Source of the DNA: Colwellia sp. C1TZA3
GTDB lineage: Bacteria; Pseudomonadota; Gammaproteobacteria; Enterobacterales; Alteromonadaceae
NCBI RefSeq assembly: GCF_007954265.1
Contig: NZ_VOLS01000013.1
Location: 1-64,000, forward strand
Direction of reading: 5' to 3'
DNA length: 64,000 nt
Shown here: positions 17,891 through 28,272 of the stretch, piece after piece
Layout of the letters: each line of letters opens with the position of its first letter
Numbering within the stretch: position 1 is the stretch's first letter
Position numbers and translations under genes: made by a program
Notes under the pieces: generated by a model
What the model saw: the letters and a program-made list of their open reading frames with translations, nothing else
Database searches by the model: none
Told to the model about the DNA's origin: nothing

Positions 17891-18015
17891 TAGTAATGCC
17901 TTGAAAGACAGGATGTCTGAGAAAGGCCTGAACATCGTCACTCTTTCACATCGACGTATACGGACGTACTAATGCCGTGAGCCATGGATGGCTAGGAACG
18001 GCCATGTGATCGTGA
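17891..18015. repeat. Two diverged direct repeats, each with a hairpin
   Basis: Units near 17893-17941 and 17969-18015 both start TAATGCC and end in ATCGTCAC or ATCGTGAC. Each holds a hairpin: AGACA/TGTCT at 17906-17918 and AGCCAT/ATGGCT at 17980-17993. The bases differ but the pairing is kept. The second unit runs into the hutH terminator. No protein is encoded. Confidence 0.65.
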
Positions 18016-18035
18016 CACACCGTTCATCCTGAACA

Positions 18036-18063
18036 TAAAAAAGCCAAACATTGATGTTTGGCT
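18036..18063 (-). terminator. Intrinsic terminator of hutH
   Basis: Stem AGCCAAACA / TGTTTGGCT with loop TTGA and an A run on its left side (U run in the minus transcript), 30 bp downstream of the hutH stop. Confidence 0.88.
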
Positions 18064-18092
18064 AGATTAAGTTAATTTAAATTTAGGGGGAA

Positions 18093-19637
18093 CTAGAAGC
18101 TAGGTAGTAAGGCTTCAGGCATTAAATCGTTTAATTCACCTTCAGCAATAATCCCCGATGCATCAGCAATATCTGGCGCAAAGTATCTGTCTTTATCATA
18201 AAAGCTCACGACTTGGCGTAACATAGCTTTGGCTAGTTCAATATTTTTAGAACCTTTCAATGGCGCTCTAAAATCTAGACCTTGTGCAGCTGCAAGATAT
18301 TCAACCGCTAACACACCGTTAGTGTTTTCTGCCATATCAGCCAAGCGACGACCGGCAAAAGCGGCCATAGATACGTGATCTTCTTGGTTAGCCGAAGTGG
18401 GTAAGCTATCAACTGAGGCCGGATGTGCTAACGATTTATTTTCTGAGGCTAAAGCAGCAGAGGTGACTTGTGCAATCATAAAACCAGAGTTTACCCCGCC
18501 ATTATCAACTAAAAATGCGGGTAATTTACTGAGGTTTGCATCGATTAATAGCGCCATTCTACGTTCTGATATCGAACCAATTTCGGCAATGGCTAGCGCC
18601 AAATTATCTGCTGCCATGGCAACAGGCTCGGCATGGAAGTTACCAGCAGAAATAAAGTCACCTTCGTTGGCGAAAACTAACGGGTTATCTGTTACGCCGT
18701 TGGCTTCAACATGGAGCACTTCAGCGGCTTGGCGAATTTGTGTTAAACATGCACCCATCACCTGTGGCTGGCAACGCAGTGAATAAGGGTCTTGCACTTT
18801 TTCACAATCCACATGTGAAGAGCCTATGGCTGAACTGTCGTCTAATATGTGACGGTACGCACCAGCAGCATCAATTTGTCCACGTTGACCACGAATTTGA
18901 TGTACGCGATCATCAAAGGGTGCGCGCGAACCCATGGCTGCTTCAACTGACATCGAGCCAATAACCACGCCGGCGGCAAATAAGTCTTCGGCGTGAAATA
19001 AGCCTTCTAATGAAAATGCGGTTGACGCTTGTGTACCATTAAGTAGGGCTAAACCTTCTTTCGCCGCTAAGGTCATTATTTCAAGGCCGGCTATTTTTAA
19101 GCCCTCAACCGCTGATATAACTTCATCATTATGTGACATTTCGCCTTCACCTAATAAGGGCAATACCATATGAGAAAGCGGCGCTAAATCACCAGAAGCA
19201 CCGACAGAGCCCTTTTTAGGCACACATGGGTATACTTCGGCATTTAATAAGGTAATTAACGCTTGAATAACTTCTAAGCGAATACCTGAAAAACCACGTG
19301 ATAAGGAGTTGATTTTCAATACCATCATTAAACGAACGGTGGCATCATCCATATACTCGCCAAAGCCAGCCGAGTGAGATAAGACGATTGAGCGCTGTAA
19401 TAATTCTAATTGGTCATTTTTGATACGGGTACTGGCAAGTAAACCAAAGCCGGTATTAATACCGTAAACCACGCGATCTTCCATGATAACTTTTTGTACT
19501 GCTTCAGCGCTTTTATTGATACCTTCAAAGGCGCTTTCATCTAAGCTAAATTGTATACCTTCGTATTTAGTTACAGCGCGTAATTGTTTTAGTGTAAGCT
19601 GACCTGGAATAATATTTAATGTGTTCATTACTGACAT
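18093..19637 (-). CDS. hutH: Histidine ammonia-lyase (histidase)
   Basis: First step of histidine breakdown, converting histidine to urocanate and ammonia. The 514-aa protein carries the MIO-forming Ala-Ser-Gly in [17 protein letters not shown] (around residue 145), the active-site Tyr region YGINTGFG and the conserved [14 protein letters not shown]-like segment ([15 protein letters not shown]). Length agrees with the family (about 510). The ATG at 19637 has AGGACA at proper spacing. It lies 100 bp behind hutU in a hutC-hutU-hutH run and ends at a strong terminator. Confidence 0.97.
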   Translation of the reverse strand: MSVMNTLNIIPGQLTLKQLRAVTKYEGIQFSLDESAFEGINKSAEAVQKVIMEDRVVYGINTGFGLLASTRIKNDQLELLQRSIVLSHSAGFGEYMDDATVRLMMVLKINSLSRGFSGIRLEVIQALITLLNAEVYPCVPKKGSVGASGDLAPLSHMVLPLLGEGEMSHNDEVISAVEGLKIAGLEIMTLAAKEGLALLNGTQASTAFSLEGLFHAEDLFAAGVVIGSMSVEAAMGSRAPFDDRVHQIRGQRGQIDAAGAYRHILDDSSAIGSSHVDCEKVQDPYSLRCQPQVMGACLTQIRQAAEVLHVEANGVTDNPLVFANEGDFISAGNFHAEPVAMAADNLALAIAEIGSISERRMALLIDANLSKLPAFLVDNGGVNSGFMIAQVTSAALASENKSLAHPASVDSLPTSANQEDHVSMAAFAGRRLADMAENTNGVLAVEYLAAAQGLDFRAPLKGSKNIELAKAMLRQVVSFYDKDRYFAPDIADASGIIAEGELNDLMPEALLPSF

Positions 19638-19737
19638 GTTAATTGTCCTATCTTTAAATCTTTATGAATTCGATGAAAGAAGCACCACAATTATTGCTAA
19701 TATAAGTGCAACTTTACCTTAAGCTAAACAACGTCCA

Positions 19738-21429
19738 CTAGGCCTTGCCGTTAGCACCATCAATCATTGGCAGATCTAAGCCTTGCTCTTTTGCACAATC
19801 AATCGCGGTGTCGTAACCGGCATCGGCATGGCGCATAACACCGGTAGCAGGATCGTTCCATAATACTCGGCTAATGCGTTTTGCTGCGGCGTCGGTACCA
19901 TCAGCGACAATAACCACACCAGAATGTTGACTAAAGCCCATACCTACACCACCACCATGATGTAAGCTAACCCAAGTGGCGCCGCCTGAAGTTGACAATA
20001 AGGCATTGAGTAGCGGCCAATCAGATACCGCGTCAGAGCCATCAAGCATGCTTTCAGTTTCACGGTTGGGTGAAGCAACTGAGCCCGAGTCTAAGTGATC
20101 GCGACCAATGACAACAGGTGCTGATAATTCGCCGGTTTTTACCATTTCGTTAAAAGCCAATGCTAAGCGCGCACGGTCTTTTAAGCCGGCCCAACAAATA
20201 CGGGCTGGTAAACCTTGAAAGGCAATACGCTCACGCGCCATATCTAACCAGTTATGTAAGTGTGGGTTGTCTGGAATAAGCTCTTTGACTTTGGCGTCAG
20301 TTTTATAGATATCTTCTGGATCACCAGATAATGCTACCCAACGAAAAGGCCCAATGCCTTCACAAAATAGTGGTCTAACATAAGCGGGTACAAAGCCAGG
20401 AAAATTAAAGGCATTTTTCACTCCTTCTTCCAAGGCCATTTGACGAATGTTGTTACCGTAATCTGTGGTAGCAGCGCCAGCTGCTTGTAAATCAAGCATG
20501 GCTTGTACTTGCACAGCCATTGAATGTTTAGCGGCTTTTACAACGCCAGCTTCGTCTTCAAGACGCATTTTTTCCGCTTGCGCCATACTCCAGCCTTGCG
20601 GTAAATAACCGTTGAGCGGATCATGTGCTGAGGTTTGGTCTGTTACTATGTCGGGGATAACACCACGTTTGACCAATTCAGGGAAAATATCAGCGGTATT
20701 ACCTAATAAACCAACAGAAATCGCTTCGCCTTTTGTCGTAGCGTCATTGATCATCGCTAATGCGTCATCTAACGAGGTGGCTTTTTTATCCACATAGCGA
20801 GTTTTTAGACGAAAATCGATACGAGATTCATCACATTCAACCACTAACGCAGAAAAGCCCGCCATAGTTGCTGCAAGTGGTTGAGCTCCGCCCATACCAC
20901 CTAAACCACCGGTAAGTACCCATTTACCTTTAGCGTTACCAGCAAAGTGCTGTTTTGCCATGGCGACAAAAGTTTCATAAGTGCCTTGCACTATGCCTTG
21001 CGAGCCAATATAAATCCATGAACCAGCAGTCATTTGGCCGTACATCATTAAACCTTGTTTATCTAACTCGTTAAAGTGCTCCCAGTTTGCCCAGTGCGGC
21101 ACTAAATTTGAGTTAGCTATTAATACCCGTGGCGCATCAGCGTGAGTTTTAAAAACGCCAACGGGTTTACCTGATTGCACCATCAAAGTTTCGTCATCTT
21201 CTAGGCGATCCAATGTTTCTACAATTTTGTCGTAACATGCCCAATTACGTGCAGCGCGACCGATACCACCATAAACGACTAATGACTGTGGGTGTTCGGC
21301 AACTTCTTCATCTAAATTATTCATTAGCATGCGTTTTGCCGCTTCAGTTAACCAGCTTTTTGCGGTGATTTTACTGCCACGTGCGGCACGAATTTTACGG
21401 CTAGTGTCAATTCTATTATTTATTGTCAT
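19738..21429 (-). CDS. hutU: Urocanate hydratase (urocanase)
   Basis: Second step of histidine breakdown: hydration of urocanate to imidazolone propionate using tightly bound NAD+ as an electrophile. The 563-aa length fits the family (about 555). Visible are the NAD-binding stretch [51 protein letters not shown] and the urocanase motif [15 protein letters not shown] near the C-terminus. Cytosolic. AGAGG lies 6 nt before the ATG. Confidence 0.97.
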   Translation of the reverse strand: MTINNRIDTSRKIRAARGSKITAKSWLTEAAKRMLMNNLDEEVAEHPQSLVVYGGIGRAARNWACYDKIVETLDRLEDDETLMVQSGKPVGVFKTHADAPRVLIANSNLVPHWANWEHFNELDKQGLMMYGQMTAGSWIYIGSQGIVQGTYETFVAMAKQHFAGNAKGKWVLTGGLGGMGGAQPLAATMAGFSALVVECDESRIDFRLKTRYVDKKATSLDDALAMINDATTKGEAISVGLLGNTADIFPELVKRGVIPDIVTDQTSAHDPLNGYLPQGWSMAQAEKMRLEDEAGVVKAAKHSMAVQVQAMLDLQAAGAATTDYGNNIRQMALEEGVKNAFNFPGFVPAYVRPLFCEGIGPFRWVALSGDPEDIYKTDAKVKELIPDNPHLHNWLDMARERIAFQGLPARICWAGLKDRARLALAFNEMVKTGELSAPVVIGRDHLDSGSVASPNRETESMLDGSDAVSDWPLLNALLSTSGGATWVSLHHGGGVGMGFSQHSGVVIVADGTDAAAKRISRVLWNDPATGVMRHADAGYDTAIDCAKEQGLDLPMIDGANGKA

Positions 21430-21493
21430 GGTGGACCTCTAAAGATGTAAATTGTTGGCTAAAAAGAGAATTTCTCGATTCAAAATGCTTAAA

Positions 21494-22210
21494 CTAAAAA
21501 ATTAAATGACTGCCTAACCGGTATTTATTACCCGGTGAGGTTAAGGTAGCTAAACTCACCACACCTTGGCTTGACCAGGTGCGACGTTTAACCTGCAAAC
21601 AAGGGGTAATATCACTAATGGCTAATAACTGGCTAATATTTTCACTGGCTAATACGGCCTCAACCTGATGTGTTGCTTCGGTTAATGGTGCTTCGGATGA
21701 TAAATATGCGTGTGGTGTTATTTGGGTAAAGTCTTGTTCAAGATAATTAGCCACTAGTTTGGGATTAACAAATCGTTGTTCTAATTGTATGGGTACATTA
21801 TTTTCAAAATGCAGCACACTTGAGTAATAGGCGCTATCACCGGCTTTCAGGGCTAATAAAATCGCTACTTCCTCGTTGACCTCAACCGCTTTTAAGGCCA
21901 GTTGTTGAGCATGATATTGATGACCACGATCATGTATTTCATCAGCAATATTACGAATTTCTAATAATGAGGACTGTGACTTAAAGTTTGCAACAAAAGT
22001 GCCTGAGCCCTGAGAACGCACCAATAAACCCTGTTCGGTAAGTTCTTGTAAAGCACGACGGGCGGTCATTCTACTGACTGAAAACTGCTCGGTAAGCTCA
22101 TTTTCTGAAGGCACTTTACTGTGTTCAAGCCACTGACCAGATTCTATTTTTTCACAGATGTGCTGTTTGATAACACGGTACTTTGCGGTTTTTACTTGTG
22201 TCATTGTCAT
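21494..22210 (-). CDS. hutC: Histidine utilisation repressor HutC (GntR family)
   Basis: GntR/HutC-type regulator. The N-terminal winged helix is QHICEKIESGQWLEHSKVPS, then FSVSRMTARRALQELTEQGL; a UTRA ligand domain covers about 95-235. In characterised species it represses hut genes and is released by urocanate. The frame is open to 22264, but that would start inside the operator region. ATG 22210 (MTMTQ) or 22204 is more plausible, giving about 238 aa. It is divergent from hutI and heads hutU-hutH. Two palindromic sites lie immediately upstream, so it probably represses its own operon and hutI. Confidence 0.93.
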   Translation of the reverse strand: MTMTQVKTAKYRVIKQHICEKIESGQWLEHSKVPSENELTEQFSVSRMTARRALQELTEQGLLVRSQGSGTFVANFKSQSSLLEIRNIADEIHDRGHQYHAQQLALKAVEVNEEVAILLALKAGDSAYYSSVLHFENNVPIQLEQRFVNPKLVANYLEQDFTQITPHAYLSSEAPLTEATHQVEAVLASENISQLLAISDITPCLQVKRRTWSSQGVVSLATLTSPGNKYRLGSHLIF

Positions 22211-22246
22211 ACCTAATACGAGATAATGTGCAGAGTAAACTCTTAC

Positions 22247-22258
22247 TTGTATATACAA
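22247..22258. promoter_or_regulatory. HutC operator 1
   Basis: TTGTATATACAA is a perfect 12-bp palindrome, a TGTA-N2-TACA type GntR/HutC site, located 37 bp upstream of hutC. Confidence 0.8.
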
Positions 22259-22280
22259 TCTCACTTTTTCTCTACAACGT

Positions 22281-22304
22281 CAAGAGTTGTATATACAACT
22301 CTTG
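22281..22304. promoter_or_regulatory. HutC operator 2 (24-bp perfect palindrome)
   Basis: The core TTGTATATACAA at 22287-22298 is extended on both sides by CAAGAG / CTCTTG, making a 24-bp perfect palindrome. It is exactly 40 bp from operator 1 (about four helical turns, same face) between the divergent hutC and hutI starts. Confidence 0.85.
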
Positions 22305-22452
22305 ATTGTTAATTTGCTATCAGTTAAAGTAAAATTATAAATAAACGCTAAGCTTCGTTAGGTCATATTCATATGCTATAAGCCATGGCATTTTGAAAAG
22401 TAAGCTAAAAATAACGTTAAGGTTAGCGGCAAATAAGCAATTTGGAGTTTTT

Positions 22453-23688
22453 ATGTCGACGAAAACACAACACTGGCAAACCCTTTGGACTGATGTCAAT
22501 TTAGCCACTATGACCGATGGAGCAAAAACTTACGCTGTGATTAAAAATGGTGCTATAGCGATTGCGAATGGCAAAATTGCTTGGTTGGGAATGACAGCCG
22601 AACTACCCGATTTTGACACGGCTAGGGTAAAGGTCATTAATGGCAAGGGCGCTTGGTTGACGCCAGGCTTTATCGATTGTCATAGCCATATTGTTTATGG
22701 TGGCAATCGTGCGAATGAATTTGAAATGCGCCTTGAGGGTAAGGGTTATGAAGAAATTGCCAAGGCTGGCGGTGGTATTATTTCAACGGTTAAAGCAACC
22801 CGTGCCGCTAGTGAAGATGAGCTATTTAACAGTGCACTAAAACGCTTAACGGTTTTGCATCAAGAAGGTGTTACTAGCATTGAAATTAAATCGGGTTATG
22901 GCTTAGACACCGATACTGAAATTAAAATGCTCAATGTCGCTAGTAAATTAGGGCAAACATTACCGGTTACTGTACAAAGAACCTTTTTAGGTGCGCATGC
23001 GCTGCCTGTTGAGTACCAAGGTCGTGCAGATGAGTATATCGATTTGGTCTGTAAAGAAATGATACCGATAATTGCACAAAGCAAATTGGCTGATGCGGTG
23101 GATGTGTTTTGTGAAGGGATTGGTTTTAATTTAGCGCAAACCGAAAAAGTGTTTGCGGCAGCCAAGGCGCATAATCTACCGATAAAAGTGCATGCCGAGC
23201 AGTTGTCTAATCTTGGTGGTACTGAGTTAGCAGCAAAATACCAAGCGCTATCTGCTGATCATATTGAATTTTTAGACGAGGCAGGTATCGCGGCAATGAA
23301 AGCGGCCGATATGACCGCGGTATTGTTACCGGGTGCATTTTACTTCTTACGTGAAACCCAGTTACCCCCGATTGAACTATTACGTAAATACGGCGTGAGT
23401 ATCGCTATTGCTACCGATGTAAATCCAGGTTCGTCGCCAATTAATTCACTGCAGCTTATGCTCAATATGGCTTGTACATTCTTTAGGTTAACGCCGGTAG
23501 AAGCGCTTGCGGGTGTGACCTGTCACGGCGCTAAAGCCCTAGGGCTGTCGAAGCATAAAGGGCAATTAGCGGTGGGTTATGATGCCGATATTGCTTGTTG
23601 GGATATTAATCAGCCGGCTGAACTATGTTATCAGTTTGGTGTTAATCCGCTAACCCACCTAATGAAGGCGGGGGAGATGGTGATTTAG
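22453..23688 (+). CDS. hutI: Imidazolonepropionase
   Basis: Third step of histidine breakdown: hydrolysis of imidazolone-5-propionate to N-formimino-L-glutamate by a metal-dependent amidohydrolase. The 411-aa protein has [20 protein letters not shown] with the metal Hx[11 protein letters not shown] and [10 protein letters not shown] with further metal and substrate histidines, and [10 protein letters not shown] with the catalytic Asp. The frame is open from 22393, but GGAG at 22444-22447 selects ATG 22453. It is transcribed opposite to hutC across the operators. No hutG or hutF gene follows, so formiminoglutamate breakdown must be encoded elsewhere. Confidence 0.95.
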   Translation: MSTKTQHWQTLWTDVNLATMTDGAKTYAVIKNGAIAIANGKIAWLGMTAELPDFDTARVKVINGKGAWLTPGFIDCHSHIVYGGNRANEFEMRLEGKGYEEIAKAGGGIISTVKATRAASEDELFNSALKRLTVLHQEGVTSIEIKSGYGLDTDTEIKMLNVASKLGQTLPVTVQRTFLGAHALPVEYQGRADEYIDLVCKEMIPIIAQSKLADAVDVFCEGIGFNLAQTEKVFAAAKAHNLPIKVHAEQLSNLGGTELAAKYQALSADHIEFLDEAGIAAMKAADMTAVLLPGAFYFLRETQLPPIELLRKYGVSIAIATDVNPGSSPINSLQLMLNMACTFFRLTPVEALAGVTCHGAKALGLSKHKGQLAVGYDADIACWDINQPAELCYQFGVNPLTHLMKAGEMVI

Positions 23689-23820
23689 CCTAGGGTGAGT
23701 TAACTTGAAGTGAAACGGGCAACTAGAACAGCTAGTGATTACTCAGTCTTAGTCAATGTAACTGGCATTCAAATAGAGTGTAGTCATGCGGTAAGGCGGC
23801 AGCTGGCTTGGCAGATATAA

Positions 23821-23973
23821 TACCAAATTAATCTGCTCATTTTTAATGGTTAAAATAAAAAACTACGGCGTTATAAAATTTATAAGGTGAATAACTACTG
23901 ACTAAATTTTATGCCTTGTATTTCTCCATTTTTTCTTATGAAAAAAGTGACCACTTAATTAATCAAATTGATA
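23821..23973 (-). mobile_element. B-type inverted-repeat element, copy between hutI and rraA
   Basis: 153 bp from TACCAAATTAATCTGCTC to AATCAAATTGATA, flanked by TAA at 23818-23820 and 23974-23976. It carries the B interior (TTTTTAATGGTTAAAATAAA, TAAAATTTATAAGGTGAATA). The rest of 23689-24218 shows no gene. Confidence 0.85.
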
Positions 23974-24218
23974 TAACCATCATTAATGCTTTGCTCAGCT
24001 TAACAAGCAGAATTGTTCTGTCATTAGTCGGCTAGCATATTAATATAGTTGCCATCGACAAAATATTGATGGCGATGTTGATGGTGATGGATGGGGGATT
24101 TGCCCAAAGGCAGCGCTATCATAAAGGTAAATCAGCAAGTGTTGCCATACGGTTTAAGTATGGCAAGCAGCACTATGAAAGCTCTTCATTTGCTTAAACT
24201 AGATTAAGCCAGCCTTAA

Positions 24219-24704
24219 CTAGTCAATATCCAAGGGGTCAGGCGATAAAATAACACCGGTATTATCAGCATAGATATGATCGTCAGGTAAAAATGTTACG
24301 CCGGCAAAGTTTATTGCCAAGTCGCTTTCACCAATATTGCTGGTGCTGGCACCAACGGGTATTGACAATAAACCTTGAATGCCAATATTAACATCCTCTA
24401 AAGCGTCAACGTCTCGCACGCTACCAAAACAAATAATGCCTTCCCAATTATTTTTCGCTGCTTGCTCAGCAATATTAATATTAATCAGTGCACGACGTGT
24501 TGAGCCACCGCCGTCAATAACCAAGACTTTGCCGGTACCGTCAGTGTTAGCAATATCGGCAATTAAGCCATTACTTTCGAAGCACTTTACCGTTACAACT
24601 TTACCGCCAAACGAGCTTCTGCCGCCATAATTACTAAATAACGGCTCAAGTACATCGATTAAATCAGTGTAAATATCGCAGAGCTCTGAGGTGTTGTATT
24701 CCAT
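24219..24704 (-). CDS. rraA: Regulator of ribonuclease E activity A
   Basis: A 161-aa protein, exactly the usual RraA length. In E. coli it binds RNase E and inhibits RNA degradation. Signatures include [50 protein letters not shown] and [13 protein letters not shown] (the family's GxxxD loop region). Some relatives in the fold are aldolases, but the length and N-terminus match the RNase E regulator. It is close to hslUV as in Enterobacteria, though separated here by 950 bp of repeat-filled DNA. Confidence 0.93.
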   Translation of the reverse strand: MEYNTSELCDIYTDLIDVLEPLFSNYGGRSSFGGKVVTVKCFESNGLIADIANTDGTGKVLVIDGGGSTRRALININIAEQAAKNNWEGIICFGSVRDVDALEDVNIGIQGLLSIPVGASTSNIGESDLAINFAGVTFLPDDHIYADNTGVILSPDPLDID

Positions 24705-25133
24705 AGTAAGTTTTTCCTAATCGCATTTCTTGTTAACTAGTATAACGGTTGAATACACAGGCACAACCGCTAAGCTGCTATAGTTATTAAATAAATATAG
24801 CGGAAGCAGAGATAAAATACATTATTTAATTGCCGGTATTATCTTTCAATAAGGGGTATATTTATCGCCGTTGGGGGATTTTCAGAGCTAGGCTTTTCTT
24901 TATAAACTATCATAGCGCTGCAAATATAGCGGTCGTGTTGGGTCTTGGTAAATAGCTTTTAGCAAAAGCTGTCGAGACTTAATAACAATTGCCGTTATTA
25001 CGTCATATAGCTGGTGATGCTGTTCTTAGCACTCATGTTATAAAGGAGGAGGGGGGTTACTCAGTAGCTAAAGTGTAAATGGCTTTAGCTAAAACCATTA
25101 AATCTAAAATAAATGACACTTTAGAGCTTGTAA

Positions 25134-25290
25134 TACCAGTTCCATTAAGTTTGTGATCTTGTTGTGCGCAGGAAAAATAACTCAAGGTAAGGCGCTCGAT
25201 TGAGCAATAGCTGGCTATCGGAAGTGAGATCAACACAGCCTTGAGCTATTTTAACTAGTACAAGTGAGCAATAACTTAATGGGATTGGTA
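25134..25290 (+). mobile_element. A-type 157-bp inverted-repeat element, copy A2
   Basis: TACCAGTTCCATTAAGTT to AACTTAATGGGATTGGTA, flanked by TAA at 25131-25133 and 25291-25293. The right TAA is also the left flank of the B element that follows. The remainder of 24705-25654 has no gene that I can support. Confidence 0.9.
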
Positions 25291-25293
25291 TAA

Positions 25294-25452
25294 TACCAAG
25301 TTGATTAATTATCTGCTCATTTTTAATGGTTAAAATAAAAACTACGGCGTTATAAAATTTATAAGGTGAATAACTACTGACTAAACTTTATGTCTTGTAT
25401 TTCTTCATTTTTTCTTATGAAAAAGGTGACCACTTAATTAATCAAATTGGTA
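25294..25452 (-). mobile_element. B-type inverted-repeat element next to A2
   Basis: 159 bp from TACCAAGTTGATTAATTA to TAATTAATCAAATTGGTA, flanked by TAA at 25291-25293 and 25453-25455. It is in direct contact with A2 through one shared TAA. Confidence 0.9.
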
Positions 25453-25609
25453 TAACATATTTTGTATAACTGCCCATTTTAAATAAAATCCTTTAAATGT
25501 TTAAAGCCCTACCTCATTCTTTTCTCATTGTTATCTCCCTGCAAAAAATAACAAAATATTTCACAGGGAAAAGAGAAAGAGGACTGCAGGAGGAAACACT
25601 AACAACATA

Positions 25610-25646
25610 AAATGCTTTTATGCTGCTAGTTGCTATTAAAGCATTT
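25610..25646 (-). terminator. Weak stem-loop after the DUF971 gene
   Basis: AAATGCTTT / AAAGCATTT with a 19-nt loop just downstream of the minus-strand gene ending at 25655. AT-rich and without a long U tract, so only a candidate. Confidence 0.35.
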
Positions 25647-25654
25647 AAGAGGCA

Positions 25655-26032
25655 TTACTTAACTTCTTTAATTTCTATCGATGCTTCTCGGCTATTTACC
25701 GCTGTGCCTGTACTTTGTAGGTAATTTTGCCAACGCTGTTGATATTCCGCGCCTAGTGTTTTTAAGTAATCACTATCATAAATATTGCTGTGTTCATCAT
25801 CAAAAATAAATCGGTAGCCATGTTTGCCGACCGATTCAATTTTTAGCAGCCGTACCTGCTTTTTATGATAAACCTTTGGCGCTGAACCTGCTACTTGACC
25901 TTTGTCGGTGGTTGGAGCAAACACACGTAAATATTCGAAGCTTAAATCAATATCTTCGAGCTCAGCCTTATCAAAAGAAACTAACAAGCTTGCTGCAGTA
26001 CTATTGATGACAAAGCGGTTGATCTTACTCAT
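25655..26032 (-). CDS. DUF971 (GBBH-like N-terminal domain) protein
   Basis: A 125-aa stand-alone DUF971 / gamma-butyrobetaine-hydroxylase-like N-terminal domain. It shows LLVSFDKAELEDIDLSFEYLRVF-type sequence in its first half and GYRFIFDDEHSNIYDSDYLK, where the family has HDSGIYSW-like residues. Such proteins are linked to iron-sulfur or metal handling in some lineages, but the function here is unknown. The gene is 27 bp downstream of hslU on the same strand and is probably the last gene of the hslVU operon. Confidence 0.85.
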   Translation of the reverse strand: MSKINRFVINSTAASLLVSFDKAELEDIDLSFEYLRVFAPTTDKGQVAGSAPKVYHKKQVRLLKIESVGKHGYRFIFDDEHSNIYDSDYLKTLGAEYQQRWQNYLQSTGTAVNSREASIEIKEVK

Positions 26033-26059
26033 GTTGTACTCCTAACCCTATTCTATCTA

Positions 26060-27388
26060 TTATAAAATAAAGCGACTTAGATCTTCATCTTTAATCAGAT
26101 CAGATAAAATATTAGCAACAAAGTCAGCATTAATCAGAATACTTTCACCGGCTCGATCATTGGCGGTAAACGAAAGCTCTTCGATCAGGCGTTCCATCAT
26201 AGTATGTAAACGGCGCGCGCCAATATTTTCAGTGCTTTCGTTAACTTGCCACGCGGCATTAGCAATCGCTTGAATACCATCTTCACTAAATGAAATATGT
26301 ACGCCTTCCGTTGCTAACAAAGCAATATATTGCTCAGTTAAAGAGGCATTAGGCTCGGTCAGTATCCGCACAAAGTCTTCAGTGGTGAGTGGCTTTAACT
26401 CAACACGAATCGGTAGACGACCTTGTAATTCTGGAATTAAATCAGACGGCTTTGACATTTGAAAAGCACCCGAGGCAATAAATAGGATATGGTCAGTTTT
26501 AACCATGCCGTGTTTAGTGCTAACGGTAGAACCTTCAATTAACGGCAGCAAGTCTCGTTGTACACCTTCTCTTGATACGTCAGGGCCTGAGCTTTCGCCG
26601 CGCTTACAAATTTTGTCTATTTCATCAATAAAGACAATACCGTTTTGTTCAACTGCGTATAGCGCTTTTTCTTTGATGTCGTCTTGATTAACTATTTTCG
26701 CTGCTTCTTCTTCCTGCAACGCTTTGAAAGCATCTTTAATTTTCAGTTTACGTTTGTTGGTTTTCTCACTCGACATGCTTTGGAACATGTTTTGTAATTG
26801 TGAAGTCATGTCTTCCATGCCAGGAGGCGCCATAATTTCAACGCCAACTTGCGGTGCCGCTAAGTCGAGTTCAATCTCTTTATCGTTGAGTTTACCTTCG
26901 CGTAATTTTTTACGAAAAGCTTGGCGAGTCGCACTATTCTCTGATGGCTCGTCATTGCCTGAACCATCACGAGCTGGCGGTAATAATACATCTAGAATTC
27001 GTTCTTCAGCAGCTTCTTCGGCCAAGTGCTTTACACGTGCCATTTCCTGCTCTTTAGTCATCTTAATCGCCATGTCAGCAAGATCGCGAATAATTGTTTC
27101 GACTTCTTTACCGACATAACCTACTTCGGTGAATTTAGTTGCTTCTACTTTAATGAAGGGCGCATTGGCTAGCTTCGCTAAGCGTCGGGCTATTTCTGTT
27201 TTACCAACACCTGTTGGGCCAATCATCAGAATGTTTTTAGGCGTAACTTCATCGCGCAACTCTTCATTAAGTTGCATTCTACGCCAGCGGTTTCTTAGTG
27301 CTATGGCAACCGCACGTTTGGCATCGCTTTGACCAACGATGTGGCTATCGAGTTCGTGAACTATCTCACGTGGTGTCATATTCGACAT
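26060..27388 (-). CDS. hslU: ATP-dependent protease ATPase subunit HslU (ClpY)
   Basis: AAA+ unfoldase ring that feeds substrates into HslV. The 442-aa protein (E. coli 443) shows Walker [10 protein letters not shown], the pore motif [16 protein letters not shown], the intermediate domain (about 110-245, with the methionine-rich [11 protein letters not shown]), Walker [12 protein letters not shown], and the sensor-2 region [15 protein letters not shown]. The C-terminal EDLSRFIL matches the conserved tail that docks into HslV. It starts 23 bp after hslV. Confidence 0.98.
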   Translation of the reverse strand: MSNMTPREIVHELDSHIVGQSDAKRAVAIALRNRWRRMQLNEELRDEVTPKNILMIGPTGVGKTEIARRLAKLANAPFIKVEATKFTEVGYVGKEVETIIRDLADMAIKMTKEQEMARVKHLAEEAAEERILDVLLPPARDGSGNDEPSENSATRQAFRKKLREGKLNDKEIELDLAAPQVGVEIMAPPGMEDMTSQLQNMFQSMSSEKTNKRKLKIKDAFKALQEEEAAKIVNQDDIKEKALYAVEQNGIVFIDEIDKICKRGESSGPDVSREGVQRDLLPLIEGSTVSTKHGMVKTDHILFIASGAFQMSKPSDLIPELQGRLPIRVELKPLTTEDFVRILTEPNASLTEQYIALLATEGVHISFSEDGIQAIANAAWQVNESTENIGARRLHTMMERLIEELSFTANDRAGESILINADFVANILSDLIKDEDLSRFIL

Positions 27389-27411
27389 ATTAATTCCTTA
27401 CAAATTGGCGG

Positions 27412-27930
27412 TTAGAGTTCATCAATCACGTGTTGTTGATTGGTAAATACACAAATGTCACCAGCAATTTTTAATGATTTTTCAACAATTTCTTTGGCAG
27501 AAAGGTCGGTGTTTTCAAGTAATGCCGTGGCGGCTGATTGGGCAAAGTTGCCTCCACTGCCAATAGCAATGAGATCATGCTCTGCTTGGATAACATCACC
27601 ATTACCGGTAATGATCAGCGAGGCTGTTTCATCGGCAACGGCTAATAAAGCTTCTAGTTTGCGCAGCGCACGATCACTGCGCCAATCTTTTGCTAATTCA
27701 ACGGCCGCTTTAGTTAAGTGACCTTGATGCATTTCTAGCTTGCTTTCAAAACGTTCAAACAGAGTAAATGCATCAGCTGTGCCGCCGGCAAAACCTGCAA
27801 GTACTTTGCCATTATATAAACGGCGCACTTTGCGTGCATTACCCTTCATTACAGTGTTGCCAAGGGAAACTTGACCATCACCACCAATGGCAACTTTGCC
27901 ATTACGTCGGACAGAAACAATAGTAGTCAC
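27412..27930 (-). CDS. hslV: ATP-dependent protease proteolytic subunit HslV (ClpQ)
   Basis: Threonine peptidase of the HslUV complex. The mature protein begins at [19 protein letters not shown], where the first Thr after the initiator is the nucleophile; [15 protein letters not shown] and [16 protein letters not shown] follow. The frame is open to 27954, but a GTG at 27930 directly precedes ACT ACT and has GAGG 6 nt upstream, so that is the start. It gives 172 aa (E. coli 176). The extended frame would bury the catalytic Thr. Preceded by a sigma-32-type promoter. Confidence 0.97.
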   Translation of the reverse strand: MTTIVSVRRNGKVAIGGDGQVSLGNTVMKGNARKVRRLYNGKVLAGFAGGTADAFTLFERFESKLEMHQGHLTKAAVELAKDWRSDRALRKLEALLAVADETASLIITGNGDVIQAEHDLIAIGSGGNFAQSAATALLENTDLSAKEIVEKSLKIAGDICVFTNQQHVIDEL

Positions 27931-27986
27931 AATTAACCTCTTCCATATTGCCAACTGAGATAGTCGGCTTGTCTAATGTAGATGAG

Positions 27987-28013
27987 ATAAGGGGTAGCTG
28001 AAGCTTTTTCAAG
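27987..28013 (-). promoter_or_regulatory. Sigma-32 (heat-shock) promoter of hslVU
   Basis: On the minus strand: CTTGAAA (28013-28007), 12-bp spacer, CCCCTTAT (27994-27987), against the consensus CTTGAAA-N11-16-CCCCATNT. It is 57 bp upstream of the hslV GTG. The spacing and both boxes are strong. Confidence 0.85.
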
Positions 28014-28272
28014 GGAGTGGCGATGAATAATAGTAAACGGGCATTTTTAAGAAGTTTTAAGCTATTAGCTTTAAGCTATTAGTTAAAGGCAACAGCGGTC
28101 AGTTTACAATAATAGAGGGCCGTTAAAGGCAAGAGTAGTTGGTTTTAAATTGGCGCTATAAATGCTGACCTGCAGGTGCTTACTACGCCTAGATCATGAA
28201 GTCAGATCTGAGGCAAGTAAGATATTTTTGCCGGTAAAGGGCATTTGATGTCGGCCAATCTTTAAGGCTCAA

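Noticed and set aside
18397-18786. 129-aa open frame opposite hutH
   Set aside because: Lies entirely within a conserved enzyme gene on the other strand; composition typical of an antisense frame.
26724-27119. 131-aa open frame opposite hslU
   Set aside because: Antisense shadow of the conserved ATPase.
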